From the NCBI RefSeq assembly GCF_000340565.2, contig NZ_CP007203.1, positions 1,475,559 through 1,539,558 on the forward strand: a stretch of 64,000 nt of DNA, read 5' to 3'. Source of the stretch: Nodularia spumigena CCY9414. Its GTDB lineage: Bacteria > Cyanobacteriota > Cyanobacteriia > Cyanobacteriales > Nostocaceae. Made by a program: the position numbers and the translations under genes. The notes under the pieces were generated by a model that did no database searches, was not told the DNA's origin, and saw only the letters and a list, made by a program, of their open reading frames with translations. Below, in pieces: positions 54,678 through 63,617 of the stretch; position 1 is the stretch's first letter; every line of letters starts with the position of its first letter.

Positions 54678-55010
54678 ATGTCAAATATAAGTCAATCATC
54701 CAAGTCGCCTCAAGCAGACCCCAACTCTGCTGCTAGATGTGTGCGGGTGTGCCAAAATCGTACTTGTAAAAAGCAAGGTGCAGCTAAGGTATTAGCCGCT
54801 TTTGCTACTTTTTTAGTCCCCGATGTGACGGTAACGGCTAGCGGTTGCTTAGGACAATGTGGTAACGGTCCAATGGTGTTGGTTTTACCGGATATGGTTT
54901 GGTATAGCGGCGTTAGACCTGATGAAGTACCTCTAGTGGTAGAACAACATTTGTTGGGTGGTCAATGTGTGAAAAAAATGCTTTATTATCGGTTTCATAC
55001 TGAGGAATAG
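54678..55010 (+). CDS. Thioredoxin-like [2Fe-2S] ferredoxin domain protein
   Basis: 110 residues. Cysteines in RVCQNRTCKKQG (25 and 30) and GCLGQCGNGP (57 and 61) are the usual ligands of the thioredoxin-like 2Fe-2S ferredoxin; Cys21 is an extra one. It continues with MVLVLPDMVWYSGVRPDEVP, a well-known cyanobacterial pattern. It probably transfers electrons in an unknown reaction. Single gene between a palindromic repeat and a MITE-like element. Confidence 0.87.
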   Translation: MSNISQSSKSPQADPNSAARCVRVCQNRTCKKQGAAKVLAAFATFLVPDVTVTASGCLGQCGNGPMVLVLPDMVWYSGVRPDEVPLVVEQHLLGGQCVKKMLYYRFHTEE

Positions 55011-55028
55011 GTAAGTTGAAAATATAAT

Positions 55029-55142
55029 AGGACTTACGCAAATTTATGGATAAACGTTAGCGTAGCGTGCGCGTAGCGCATACCACAGAGGCACAGAGTA
55101 CACTGAGGGAAGAGGGTTTAAGAGAGTTTTTGCGTAAGTCCT
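55029..55142. repeat. MITE-like AGGACTTACGCAA element, copy 3
   Basis: 114 bases with AGGACTTACGCAAA at the left and TTTTTGCGTAAGTCCT at the right. The interior differs from the other two copies and includes GTAGCGTAGCGTGCGCG-like short repeats. Confidence 0.82.
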
Positions 55143-55168
55143 ATATAAGTTAGTGGAGGGAGGCATCT

Positions 55169-56098
55169 ATGAATATTCAGCAGTTACGTCAATCTGTAAA
55201 AATTAAGTGGCTGAGTTACTACGAGGAAAATCGTTCTTGGTTGGTTAAAATGAGGGTTTGGGCTACTTATGATGGTCTGCGCCGTCCTTCATCTGGGTTT
55301 ATTTTGGCTACTTTGTCGGTTTTAGAGCCACAGTTTAATCAACTTATTTCTTTTATCCTGAATCTGAATAATAATCCTGATGAGATTGTTACAGCTTTAG
55401 GTCTCAATTTTAATCCTGATGAGGAGTTATGTTTAATTGATTCTGAGGTTCCTAAATATACAACCCAGTTGGAAAGCGGGTTGTTAGCAGAAAACTATAC
55501 TGAAAGTCAAGCTGTACCTTTAGTTGCAGTTACTCCTCAGCTTTCTCCTGGGGAAACTTTAGAATCTCAAACCTTAACTTCTGAACTGCCAAGGTTACAT
55601 GAACCTGTGTCAGCATCTAGAGAAAATACTGAGAGGATTCCCAGAGAAAAGTTTGTTTCATCGGTTGCGGTTGCTAGTCAAGTTGCTTCTCGTCCGGCTA
55701 CTAAGAAGGTAAATTCTCGTAAACCACGGTCTGGTTTACTACTTGAAGATAAACCAGTGCGATCGCCTTTGGCAATTACTATCGATGTACTTAACAAAGC
55801 CAAAACTCTACCCTCCCGCAAACTTAAGGATTCCAGGTTTCATTATGTACCAATTAAGTTTGGGACTCTGCTGCTTCAGAGAAATTGTTTAACTGGGATT
55901 TTATTTTTACGCGAGTGTCTTAAACCCCCAGTTCCAAATAATGGTAATCATGGGAAAATGCCACCACAACCCAAAGATGTTTCCTGTAAAGTGAATCTAT
56001 CACCTCATAATCAGGCCTGTAGTCTGGCTTCTTGGGTAGATGAGTTTTGTCAGGGTAGCGGATATGACCCAAGAGCAGCTATTTCCATGCGAATTTAA
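55169..56098 (+). CDS. DUF5331-like cyanobacterial protein
   Basis: 309 residues. The N-terminal 80 residues (QQLRQSVKIKWLSYYEENRS, then GTYDGLRRPSSGF-like wording, ATLSVLEPQF, ALGLNFNPDEEL) match a cyanobacterial domain I know as DUF5331. The middle is disordered and the C-terminal 90 residues contain a cysteine-bearing segment. The function is not known. It ends 5 bases before the M48 protease gene, so the two are likely co-transcribed. Confidence 0.65.
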   Translation: MNIQQLRQSVKIKWLSYYEENRSWLVKMRVWATYDGLRRPSSGFILATLSVLEPQFNQLISFILNLNNNPDEIVTALGLNFNPDEELCLIDSEVPKYTTQLESGLLAENYTESQAVPLVAVTPQLSPGETLESQTLTSELPRLHEPVSASRENTERIPREKFVSSVAVASQVASRPATKKVNSRKPRSGLLLEDKPVRSPLAITIDVLNKAKTLPSRKLKDSRFHYVPIKFGTLLLQRNCLTGILFLRECLKPPVPNNGNHGKMPPQPKDVSCKVNLSPHNQACSLASWVDEFCQGSGYDPRAAISMRI

Positions 56099-56103
56099 GC
56101 GAT

Positions 56104-57675
56104 ATGAAAAGAACCAGAAAGTCTCTGTTGTTAGCCTTAAGATGGGTGTTGCTTTCATTCACCACATCACTGTTAATTATCCTGACGCAACTTTTAGCAC
56201 CCGTTCCCGCACAAGAACCTGCTGCGCCGATTATTGTTGAGACTACCAGCACACCCCCAAAAGCCCAGGATGAAGAAACTGAACCGCAACCGCCGGAGTT
56301 ACCTGCACTCAGTCCAGAGGAACTGGCTCGTCAGCAAAAACTCATAGCAGCAGATCAGCTTTTTCTGGCGGGAAAAATCTCTGAGGCCGAAAAACTGTAT
56401 CGAGAGGTAAAAGAACCGTTTACCACAAAATTTACAGAGCCAGAACGCAAAGCTGCAATACTTGATTTTAACCAACTTTCTCCCGCAGGTAAAGTATATT
56501 GGCGGGAATCTGCGGCGGGAATTGCTAATAATCTGCAAACAAGAATTATTGTACCTCTGCAATTATTGGTTGAACAGTATCCAGAATTTATCCCTGGTCA
56601 TCTTCGTTTTGCAGAAGTTTTAAAACAATATGACCGCCCTAAAGAAGCATTAGATGTATTAGAACGTGCATCTTCACTTTATCCCCATGAATCATCATTA
56701 ATTCAAGCTAAAGTCACCGCATTAGCTGAGGCTGAAAAATGGATGGAAGCGTCTTTGGCGGCGCGTCAATTTACGCTTCTTAACCCGAATAATCCCCAAG
56801 CTTCTGAATTTACAAATTTAGCTGACCAAAATCTCAATAGTTTTAAATCTCACGTCAGGTCAGAGATTAGAGGTAATGCGATCGCAAATGTGATTACAGG
56901 TGCATTAGGTTATGCTGTTACTGGCAGTATTCTAGGGCCTTTTTCTGCTATTGATTCTACCATTATGTTGTTCAGAGGTGAAGCAGCTATTGGTGAATCT
57001 GTAGCAACACAGGCAAAAAAACATTGGAATTTAATTGCAGATGAAACTGTAACGGCTTATGTGAATGAAATTGGGCAAAAATTGGTTAATGTGGCGGGAA
57101 GGAATGATTTTAACTACGAATTTTTTGTAATTCCCCAAGAAGAACTCAATGCTTTTGCACTTCCTGGAGGTAAAATTTTTATTAATGCTGGTGCGATCGC
57201 TAAAACAAATTCAGAAGCAGAATTAGCTGGTTTACTGGCGCATGAATTATCTCACACCGTCCTATCTCATGGCTTTCAATTAGTTACCCAAGGAAACCTG
57301 ATTGCTAATATCACCCAATATTTACCCCTGGGTCGTAACATTAGTCAACTGTTTGCACTCAATTACAGTCGTGAAATGGAACGTCAAGCAGATAACCTGG
57401 GTACGCGTTTGATTGTGGCTGGCGGATATGCTGCTGATGGCTTGCGTAATTTAATGGTGACATTAGAAAAAGAACAGAAAAATTTTATTCCCTTGTGGTT
57501 ATCTTCTCACCCAGGCGGTAGTGAACGAGTTAGTTATTTAGAAAATTTAATTTCTCGTGGTAATTATAACCGCTACGCTTATGAAGGAGTGGAAAGACAT
57601 ATAGAACTGCAAGCACGGGTAAAACAGCTACTTAAAGATAAAAAATCACAAGAGCCAAAAAAATCGGGTTCTTGA
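56104..57675 (+). CDS. M48 family zinc metalloprotease with TPR region
   Basis: 523 residues. An N-terminal export signal (KSLLLALRWVLLSFTTSLLIILTQLLAPVPA) is followed by a proline-rich linker, TPR-like helices (about 80-240), a hydrophobic stretch near 260-285, and the M48 catalytic domain with HELSH at 380-384 and the third zinc ligand probably Glu426 (MERQADNLG). Relatives such as BepA act in periplasmic or outer-membrane protein quality control. The substrate is unknown. Confidence 0.88.
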   Translation: MKRTRKSLLLALRWVLLSFTTSLLIILTQLLAPVPAQEPAAPIIVETTSTPPKAQDEETEPQPPELPALSPEELARQQKLIAADQLFLAGKISEAEKLYREVKEPFTTKFTEPERKAAILDFNQLSPAGKVYWRESAAGIANNLQTRIIVPLQLLVEQYPEFIPGHLRFAEVLKQYDRPKEALDVLERASSLYPHESSLIQAKVTALAEAEKWMEASLAARQFTLLNPNNPQASEFTNLADQNLNSFKSHVRSEIRGNAIANVITGALGYAVTGSILGPFSAIDSTIMLFRGEAAIGESVATQAKKHWNLIADETVTAYVNEIGQKLVNVAGRNDFNYEFFVIPQEELNAFALPGGKIFINAGAIAKTNSEAELAGLLAHELSHTVLSHGFQLVTQGNLIANITQYLPLGRNISQLFALNYSREMERQADNLGTRLIVAGGYAADGLRNLMVTLEKEQKNFIPLWLSSHPGGSERVSYLENLISRGNYNRYAYEGVERHIELQARVKQLLKDKKSQEPKKSGS

Positions 57676-57748
57676 TGAATCAAAAATACAAAGTTATTCG
57701 TCAGTTAAATTATCAGTTCCCTATTCTATTGACACTGGGCAATAATTT

Positions 57749-58522
57749 ATGTTTTCACAACCGTTAAAGTTGGTATTTTTAAGTAGTCTGGGCTTATCTT
57801 TAATCCTCGGTAATTCTGTAGCGCTTGCTCAATTTAATGATGCTAATTCTGGTGCTGTTGTTGTCCCCACAATACCTTCAGGAGGTACAACATCAACGCC
57901 TATACAAACACCAACTAACACACCAAGTGTAACGAGTGGTACTCGGTTTAGCTGTCAATTCCAAAATGGACAGTATACAGTTATGTATCAGCCACAAAAT
58001 ATGCCAGGACAATTATTTCCTTGGGCGGCTCCTCAGACTTTAGGGGGTGGTTGGAGTCCACAAAAACGCTGTGAAGCTATTGCTAGCCGCTTAGAATTGT
58101 ATCGCCCAGATGGTCTAGAAGAACTGCAAATAGCTGTAGAAAATAATGAGAATATTATCTGTGTGACTACACAGACTAATCCGTTCTGTCGCATTGTAGT
58201 AACAGTACCCCGTGGACAAGATCCCTACGCAGTACGTAATAATGTTTTCCAAAACTTGATGACGGCTGATAGTGGACAACAAACAATAGCTGTGAACACT
58301 TATGGCGCTTCCAGTCGGGGTGGAGTCAATGAATTATACAACTTCGGTCGTACACTGTTAGGTGGTGCTAATAATCGGGCGAGTGCATCTAGTAAAGCTG
58401 CTATCAATTTAAAACCTTATCTTGCACCTGAAGATGGTGGTACTCTGCGAAAAGGAGCAGCCAGTAATGCTCAGTCTCAACCTCAAAGCCCTGGGCGTTT
58501 AAATCCGGGTAATTTCCGTTAA
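57749..58522 (+). CDS. COP23 domain protein (circadian oscillating polypeptide type)
   Basis: 257 residues. A signal peptide with cleavage after ALAQ near residue 28 is followed by a low-complexity Thr/Pro stretch and the COP23 domain (about 65-185: RFSCQFQNGQYTVMYQPQN, GGGWSPQKRCEAIASRLELYRPDG, NENIICVTTQTNPFCRIVVTVP). Four conserved cysteines suggest disulphides. COP23 was first seen as a membrane-associated protein with a daily rhythm in Synechococcus; its function is not known. Same direction as the M48 gene. Confidence 0.85.
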   Translation: MFSQPLKLVFLSSLGLSLILGNSVALAQFNDANSGAVVVPTIPSGGTTSTPIQTPTNTPSVTSGTRFSCQFQNGQYTVMYQPQNMPGQLFPWAAPQTLGGGWSPQKRCEAIASRLELYRPDGLEELQIAVENNENIICVTTQTNPFCRIVVTVPRGQDPYAVRNNVFQNLMTADSGQQTIAVNTYGASSRGGVNELYNFGRTLLGGANNRASASSKAAINLKPYLAPEDGGTLRKGAASNAQSQPQSPGRLNPGNFR

Positions 58523-58609
58523 TAGTCTCTGCACGATTTGTTGATGAGTGATGGCGATCGCACTTTGCAGATATAGTTGTTAATATCATAGGCGATCGCT
58601 CATCTAAAC

Positions 58610-60778
58610 TCATAAAAACTCTCTGCGACTCTGCGACTCTGCGTGATCATTTGCAGAAAAAACCTGAATTAACGCCTTAGCTTTAAGAACAGCCTCCTCA
58701 AATTCAGCTTGAGCATCAGATAAAGCCACAATACCACCGCCAATACCAATAGAAGTACCATTGGGAGTGAAAACTGCTGTGCGAATCACAATATTTAAAT
58801 CTGCTGCACCATTGAGCGCTAAAAACCCAATTGCGCCGGAATAAATTCCACGGGCTTCTTGCTCTAATTCATCAATTATCTTCATAGTTCTGATTTTCGG
58901 CGCGCCTGTCATCGAACCACCAGGAAAAGCCATTTTAATACAATCAGTTGCAGCCATATCTGCGCGTAAATAACCCCGAATTGTACTGACAAGTTGATGC
59001 ACCGTAGCATAAGTTTCTACATCCATCAACTTTGTGACGTGGATACTACCGACTTCACAGACTAAGCCTAAATCGTTGCGTAATAAATCCACAATCATTA
59101 AATTTTCAGCCCGGTCTTTTTCGCTGTTACGCAATTGTTCACGCAGTATTTGATCTTCTGCGGGAGTCTGTCCACGTCTAGAAGTTCCTTTGATTGGCTT
59201 CGTTTCCACCCATCCAGTGCGGTCAATTCGTAAAAACCTTTCTGGAGATGAACAAGCGATCGCAACCCCACCAAAGCGCAAAAATGCTGAATACGGGGCT
59301 GGATTAACTCGGCGTAAACGGCGATAAAATCCCAATGGCTCAGGAGTAGCATCTGTATAAAACTTATTAGTCAAACAAATTTGGTAACTCTCCCCCTCCT
59401 TGATTTCACTTAAACACTGATGAATATCATTTATGTAAGCTTCGTGAGAACGGCTGAGGCGAAAAACTATGGGGTCTTGAGCGCTCACGGGGATAATAGG
59501 CGGAAGAGGTGGGAGTGTGCGAAGTTGTTTTTCTGTGGACTCAAACCAAGTTTGTGCTTGTCTTGTTTCCTGGTTTTTAGTCAGACACACCAAATATATA
59601 GTTTGTTCTTGGTGGTCAAAAACAATCATTTGATCAGTTAACAGAAACATCGCATCAGGAAGTGACGCAGAATGCACAAGCTCAGAACCACATTCTGCCT
59701 TAATTTCATAACCGAAGTAGCCCACAAACCCACAATTAAAATCAAAAGGTAGCTGATCAGATTTACACTGTCTGTGATCAATTTCCCCTTTGAGATAGTC
59801 AAAAATACTGTCTGTGCAGCGTGTCACAGTACCTGACTGAGTAATAGTGATTTCTTGCGTTTGGGTACGGTACTCAACCAATAAGCTATTTAACCCACCA
59901 GTCCCCCCCATAAAGGAGAAACGAGAAACACCAGGTTCAACCAAGCTGCTATCAAGCCAAAAGGCGTGAGTATCTTCCCCAAACAAATGAACAAACACCT
60001 GTTCAGCATCCAGATAAATATCCAGTTTTTGACTGCAAACTTGGTACTGAGAATGAGTTGAAGCCGGAGTGCAGGGAGAAGAGGAAAGGTTGTTAAATCG
60101 CCGGGAGTGTAAAGTAATTTCTAACTCCCCCCTGCTCCCTGCTCCCTGCTCCCCTGCCTCTTTAATCGTCCCACTCCCCACTCCTGATTTCTTCTGAGCA
60201 AATTCTTGAGTAATTTCACGGAAATTTTCTAACAGGTTCCAGCCGTATTCTGTACAGATTGATTCTGGATGAAACTGCACACCCCAAAATGGTAAATGTC
60301 GATGACGCAGCGCCATGATTAGCCCTTCTTGAGTCCAAGCTACTTTTTCCAGACAGCTGGGTAAATCTTCTGAGACTATCAAAGAGTGGTAGCGGACAAC
60401 AGAAAAGCTTTGAGGTATTCCCTGAAATAACTCAGAATTATTGTGATAGATTTGACTCAATCGCCCATGTCTAACTTCCGGCGCATGAATTACAGTTCCG
60501 CCATAGACATGGGCTAGTCCTTGATGACCGAGACAAACGCCAAGTAAAGGTACATCTACATTTTCAATCACCTGTCGGCAGATACCAAAGTCTTTAGTCT
60601 TTTCTGGGCGACCGGGGCCGGGAGAAATTACGACATTATCGAATTTGAGTTTTGTTAAGTCCTCCCAGTTCAGTTGATCATTGCGAATTACCAGGGGAAG
60701 TTCTCCATTGACTTGGGCGATCATCTGATAGAGATTAAATGTATAAGAATCGTAGTTATCAATGATCAGCGATCGCAC
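58610..60778 (-). CDS. pabB: Fused aminodeoxychorismate synthase PabAB
   Basis: 722 residues joining an amidotransferase (PabA-like, 1 to about 200: SPGPGRPEKTKDFG, LGVCLGHQGLAHVYGG with the catalytic Cys, GVQFHPESI) to a chorismate-binding synthase (about 290-710: PIKGTSRRGQTPAEDQ, VDLLRNDLG, GSMTGAPKIRTMKIIDELE). The PIKGT wording points to aminodeoxychorismate synthase (folate path) and not anthranilate synthase. The linker between the parts contains GGGAGCA heptamers read in frame as GEQGAGSRGE. A bifunctional fusion is known in some bacteria and plants. Confidence 0.9.
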   Translation of the reverse strand: MRSLIIDNYDSYTFNLYQMIAQVNGELPLVIRNDQLNWEDLTKLKFDNVVISPGPGRPEKTKDFGICRQVIENVDVPLLGVCLGHQGLAHVYGGTVIHAPEVRHGRLSQIYHNNSELFQGIPQSFSVVRYHSLIVSEDLPSCLEKVAWTQEGLIMALRHRHLPFWGVQFHPESICTEYGWNLLENFREITQEFAQKKSGVGSGTIKEAGEQGAGSRGELEITLHSRRFNNLSSSPCTPASTHSQYQVCSQKLDIYLDAEQVFVHLFGEDTHAFWLDSSLVEPGVSRFSFMGGTGGLNSLLVEYRTQTQEITITQSGTVTRCTDSIFDYLKGEIDHRQCKSDQLPFDFNCGFVGYFGYEIKAECGSELVHSASLPDAMFLLTDQMIVFDHQEQTIYLVCLTKNQETRQAQTWFESTEKQLRTLPPLPPIIPVSAQDPIVFRLSRSHEAYINDIHQCLSEIKEGESYQICLTNKFYTDATPEPLGFYRRLRRVNPAPYSAFLRFGGVAIACSSPERFLRIDRTGWVETKPIKGTSRRGQTPAEDQILREQLRNSEKDRAENLMIVDLLRNDLGLVCEVGSIHVTKLMDVETYATVHQLVSTIRGYLRADMAATDCIKMAFPGGSMTGAPKIRTMKIIDELEQEARGIYSGAIGFLALNGAADLNIVIRTAVFTPNGTSIGIGGGIVALSDAQAEFEEAVLKAKALIQVFSANDHAESQSRREFL
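60131..60158. repeat. Heptamer repeat (CTGCTCC) inside the pabAB linker
   Basis: About three CTGCTCC units on the plus strand (GGGAGCA on the gene strand). Seven is not a multiple of three, so the peptide cycles through three readings. Confidence 0.8.
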
Positions 60779-61033
60779 TTAAGTTTCCCCTGTTTGTATC
60801 CCAATTCCCAATCCCTAATAAAGTCTAATTTATTACTAGCCTGGCGACTAGAAGTCGCGGAACCACCCAGACAAAACCCGCCTGCGCGGGTTAAAAACCT
60901 TAATTCTTTATTAGTCCAGGTCGCTGGACTTCCCTACGGGAAGCCGCTACGCGTCGTGCTTGTGTAGTAGCGTATCGCTAACGCGAAGCGTAGCCATATT
61001 ATATTATTCGCCCAAAACTTTTCAAACATCCTT
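60779..61033. other. Repeat-rich region between pabAB and ssb
   Basis: Holds AACCCGC/GCGGGTT hairpins, GGTCGCTGGACTT, a CTACGGGAAGCCGC dyad and GTAGCGTATCGCTAACGCG short inverted repeats. No gene. Both neighbouring genes read in the minus direction, so the pabAB promoter and the end of ssb context lie elsewhere; this stretch is upstream of pabAB. Confidence 0.55.
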
Positions 61034-61570
61034 TTAGAAAGGAATATCATCTGGGTCTGGTTCTTGCTCTTTCACTGGCGGATAAGTGGTGCGCTCAAAG
61101 TTTTGGGGTGGGGGTGTGGGTACGAAGTTTGTCGGTTGGGGAACAACGCTCAGGGGAGTTGTAGCCGGGGCGGTTACTGGACGTAAAACTTCGTTCTGTG
61201 GAGGTGAAACTGCTGGGGATGGCGATTGTGCGGGTGTTGCGGTGACTGATGGTGATGAACTCAAACCACTTCCTAAACCTTGAATCTGTTGCACTACCAA
61301 TTCCGCACGTTTTTCTTTAAAACCTTCTTGACGCTCTACAGTATTCATTCCTAAGCGTCCGGCTAAAAGTACGCGATCGCCTATATGATAATTTTGCTGA
61401 ATTTCTGTAGCCATATTCCCCCAGCCCACCACTTTTAAGGTAACTAACTGGTCTTCTGTGCGCTGAGAATTAGGAAACTGCACCAACATTTCCGTGATGG
61501 CTAAGTTATCGGCGGTATAGCGCAACTGTGGTTCTTGAATGATTTCTGCCATTAAAACGCAGCTATTCAT
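61034..61570 (-). CDS. ssb: Single-stranded DNA-binding protein
   Basis: 178 residues. An OB-fold domain covers 1 to about 105 (MNSCVLMAEIIQEPQLRYT, VTLKVVGWGNMATEIQQNYH, GDRVLLAGRLGMNTV, KRAELVVQQIQ). A long Pro/Ser/Thr-rich linker is followed by the acidic tip DPDDIPF, which binds replication and repair proteins. The ATG has AGGAGG just upstream. A single gene. Confidence 0.92.
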   Translation of the reverse strand: MNSCVLMAEIIQEPQLRYTADNLAITEMLVQFPNSQRTEDQLVTLKVVGWGNMATEIQQNYHIGDRVLLAGRLGMNTVERQEGFKEKRAELVVQQIQGLGSGLSSSPSVTATPAQSPSPAVSPPQNEVLRPVTAPATTPLSVVPQPTNFVPTPPPQNFERTTYPPVKEQEPDPDDIPF

Positions 61571-61892
61571 TAAATCCTCCTGACTGTAAAAATACTGAGT
61601 GGGAAATAGGAATTTTTATTAGCTTTATATTGTAATTTGCCTGAGCGACATTCTGACAACACTTTCAGCTTGGGTCTTTTCTAGCATAAAAGCCAAGCGA
61701 TCACTTTGAACAGTATTTAGGATACTATTCGCCACTTTGCCTGACTAAAACGAGCATTGATTTCTGCATGAGTAGTACAATTATACCATTACAAAGCAGA
61801 AAAAATACCTTCATACCTTCCTACCTTTGCGCCTTTGCGCCTACCCTGCGGGAACGTTTTCAACGAATGCGTGACACAAATCCATATTCTGA
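61571..61892. other. Intergenic region between ssb and the flavin monooxygenase
   Basis: About 320 bases. The ssb promoter lies at the left. On the right there are short GCGCCTTTGC repeats (61828-61842). No gene was seen. Confidence 0.5.
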
Positions 61893-63107
61893 TTAACTTT
61901 TGACGTGAACTGGAAAAATCCCCAAACCAATCAACCGCCCCGGAAGATCGCGTAAAATAGGCAACCGTAACCAAACCGGAGGCTTAAAAGTCTGCTGTGA
62001 TTTGAGAACCGGGGCTAAAACTCGTTTCTGAATTAAGCTTTGAAATGCTTGAATAAAGCGCGTAGGTAATTCCCGTTGGCGCTGCACTTTAGCTAAATCA
62101 CTCAGTTCTATGTGTTTGTTTTTCAGAGGTAGACTAAGTATATTAGCAGCCACGACAGCATCCTGAATGGCATAATTAATACCCACTCCCCCGACTGGGG
62201 ACATAATATGAGCAGCATCACCTATGAGTAACAATCCTGGACGATACCAGCGTTTAACTCGGCTGGATTCCACACAGAGAAAAAATACCTGTGACCAATC
62301 TTGTAAATATTCTATACGGGTGCTTAAACTTGGCACAACTTCCACAACAGATTTTTTCAATTCCTCCAACCCAGCAGCCCGAATTTGCTGATAACCGCCT
62401 TTAGGAATCACATAGGCAATTTGCCACTCGTCACCACGATCCAGCATAGCTACAATCCGACCTTTAGCCAAGTTTCCTATGCCTCCCTCTGGGTCTTCTG
62501 GGTGATGGGGTAAACGGAACCAGAGGACATCCATTGGCGGCGATGCTTGAATAGACTCAAAGCCACCCTGTTGTCTTAAGCGTGAGTGACGACCATCTGC
62601 ACCTACTGTCAGTACAGCCCGAACTTCATGCCAACCGCCGCTTTGCCGATAGCGTACTCCTTTAATTATACCATTTTCCGCAATTAATTCCTGTACATTT
62701 GCACCCATGACTAAGTGAAAATGCGGATATTTTGCGGCTTCTTGGGTGATGAACTCCAGGAATTTAACCTGCGGCATCATGGTAATGTAAGGGTAACGGG
62801 TTTTTAGGTGGCTAAAATCCGCTAAAGTGACGGTATCTTCAGGAGTGCGAATTCTCACACCGTGCATTTTTGCATGAGGTAATTGTAACAGGCGATCGCT
62901 TAACCCCAATTCCTCCATAATTTCCATGACAGAGGGGTGAATTGTATCCCCCCGAAAGTCGCGATCAAAATCTTTATGCGCTTCTAAAAGCTTGACAGAA
63001 ACGCCTTGACGTGCTATTAGTAAAGCCAAAACCGCCCCGGCTGGACCACCACCGACAATACAACAATCGGTAGTTGTGACCGAAAAACGAGACGCAAGCC
63101 CCTGGCT
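61893..63107 (-). pseudogene. FAD-dependent monooxygenase (UbiH/PHBH type), 5' end lost to an IS element
   Basis: The frame is open from 63107 to 61893 and codes for a flavoprotein monooxygenase. The Rossmann FAD motif DCCIVGGGPAGAVLALLIA lies just upstream of the first possible start (TTG 63029), so the true start must be further out; but the open stretch back to the TGA at 63110-63108 contains no ATG, GTG or TTG. The second FAD motif, LLIGDAAHIMSPVGGVGINY, is intact. The 5' border coincides with the left end of an IS200/IS605 element, which probably removed the start codon and the first few residues. Without a new start the gene is broken, although the body is undamaged and the event looks recent. 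Confidence 0.75.
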
Positions 63108-63129
63108 TCAGACATGGGGATAAGTCGGG

Positions 63130-63145
63130 TGCGGCTTTAGCCGCA
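63130..63145. repeat. Hairpin at the left end of the IS element
   Basis: TGCGGCT and AGCCGCA are perfectly complementary with a two-base loop. Likely part of the TnpA recognition end. Confidence 0.75.
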
Positions 63146-63218
63146 TTAAAAAGATATATAAGACCAGCTTCATATAATCTTTAGATTGTTATTTAGCTCA
63201 AAGCTGTATAATTACGGA

Positions 63219-63617
63219 ATGATCCAAAAATACAAATCAAACAACAATATTACCTACTCTTGTAAATACCATGTTGTCTGGTGTCCCAAATATCGGAGGA
63301 AAGTTTTAGTTCAAGGTGTAGATGTTCGCCTTAAAGCTATTTTGCAGGAAGTAGCTACAGAGTTCAAGAGCGAACTTATCGAGATGGAAGTAATGCCAGA
63401 TCATGTACACATATTAGTCGAGGTAGATCCTCAATTTGGAATTGCAAAATTAATTCGATATATGAAAGGACGTTCATCTCGGTTTTTGAGACAAGAGTTT
63501 CCTTGGCTAAAAAGTCGGCTACCAACACTTTGGACAAATAGCTATTTTGTTTCAACTGTTGGGGGTGCGCCGATTTCAGTTATTAAGCAATACATCGAAA
63601 ATCAAAAAAATGTCTAA
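63219..63617 (+). CDS. tnpA: IS200/IS605 transposase TnpA (HUH Y1 type)
   Basis: 132 residues from ATG 63219; the frame is open earlier but YKSNNNITYSCKYHVVWCPKYRR is the family start. The HUH metal motif is HVHILVE (PDHVHILV). The catalytic tyrosine is in the C-terminal helix VIKQYIENQ. It cuts and rejoins single-stranded DNA at the element ends. All key residues are present, so the protein should be active. Its stop overlaps the start of tnpB. Confidence 0.95.
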   Translation: MIQKYKSNNNITYSCKYHVVWCPKYRRKVLVQGVDVRLKAILQEVATEFKSELIEMEVMPDHVHILVEVDPQFGIAKLIRYMKGRSSRFLRQEFPWLKSRLPTLWTNSYFVSTVGGAPISVIKQYIENQKNV

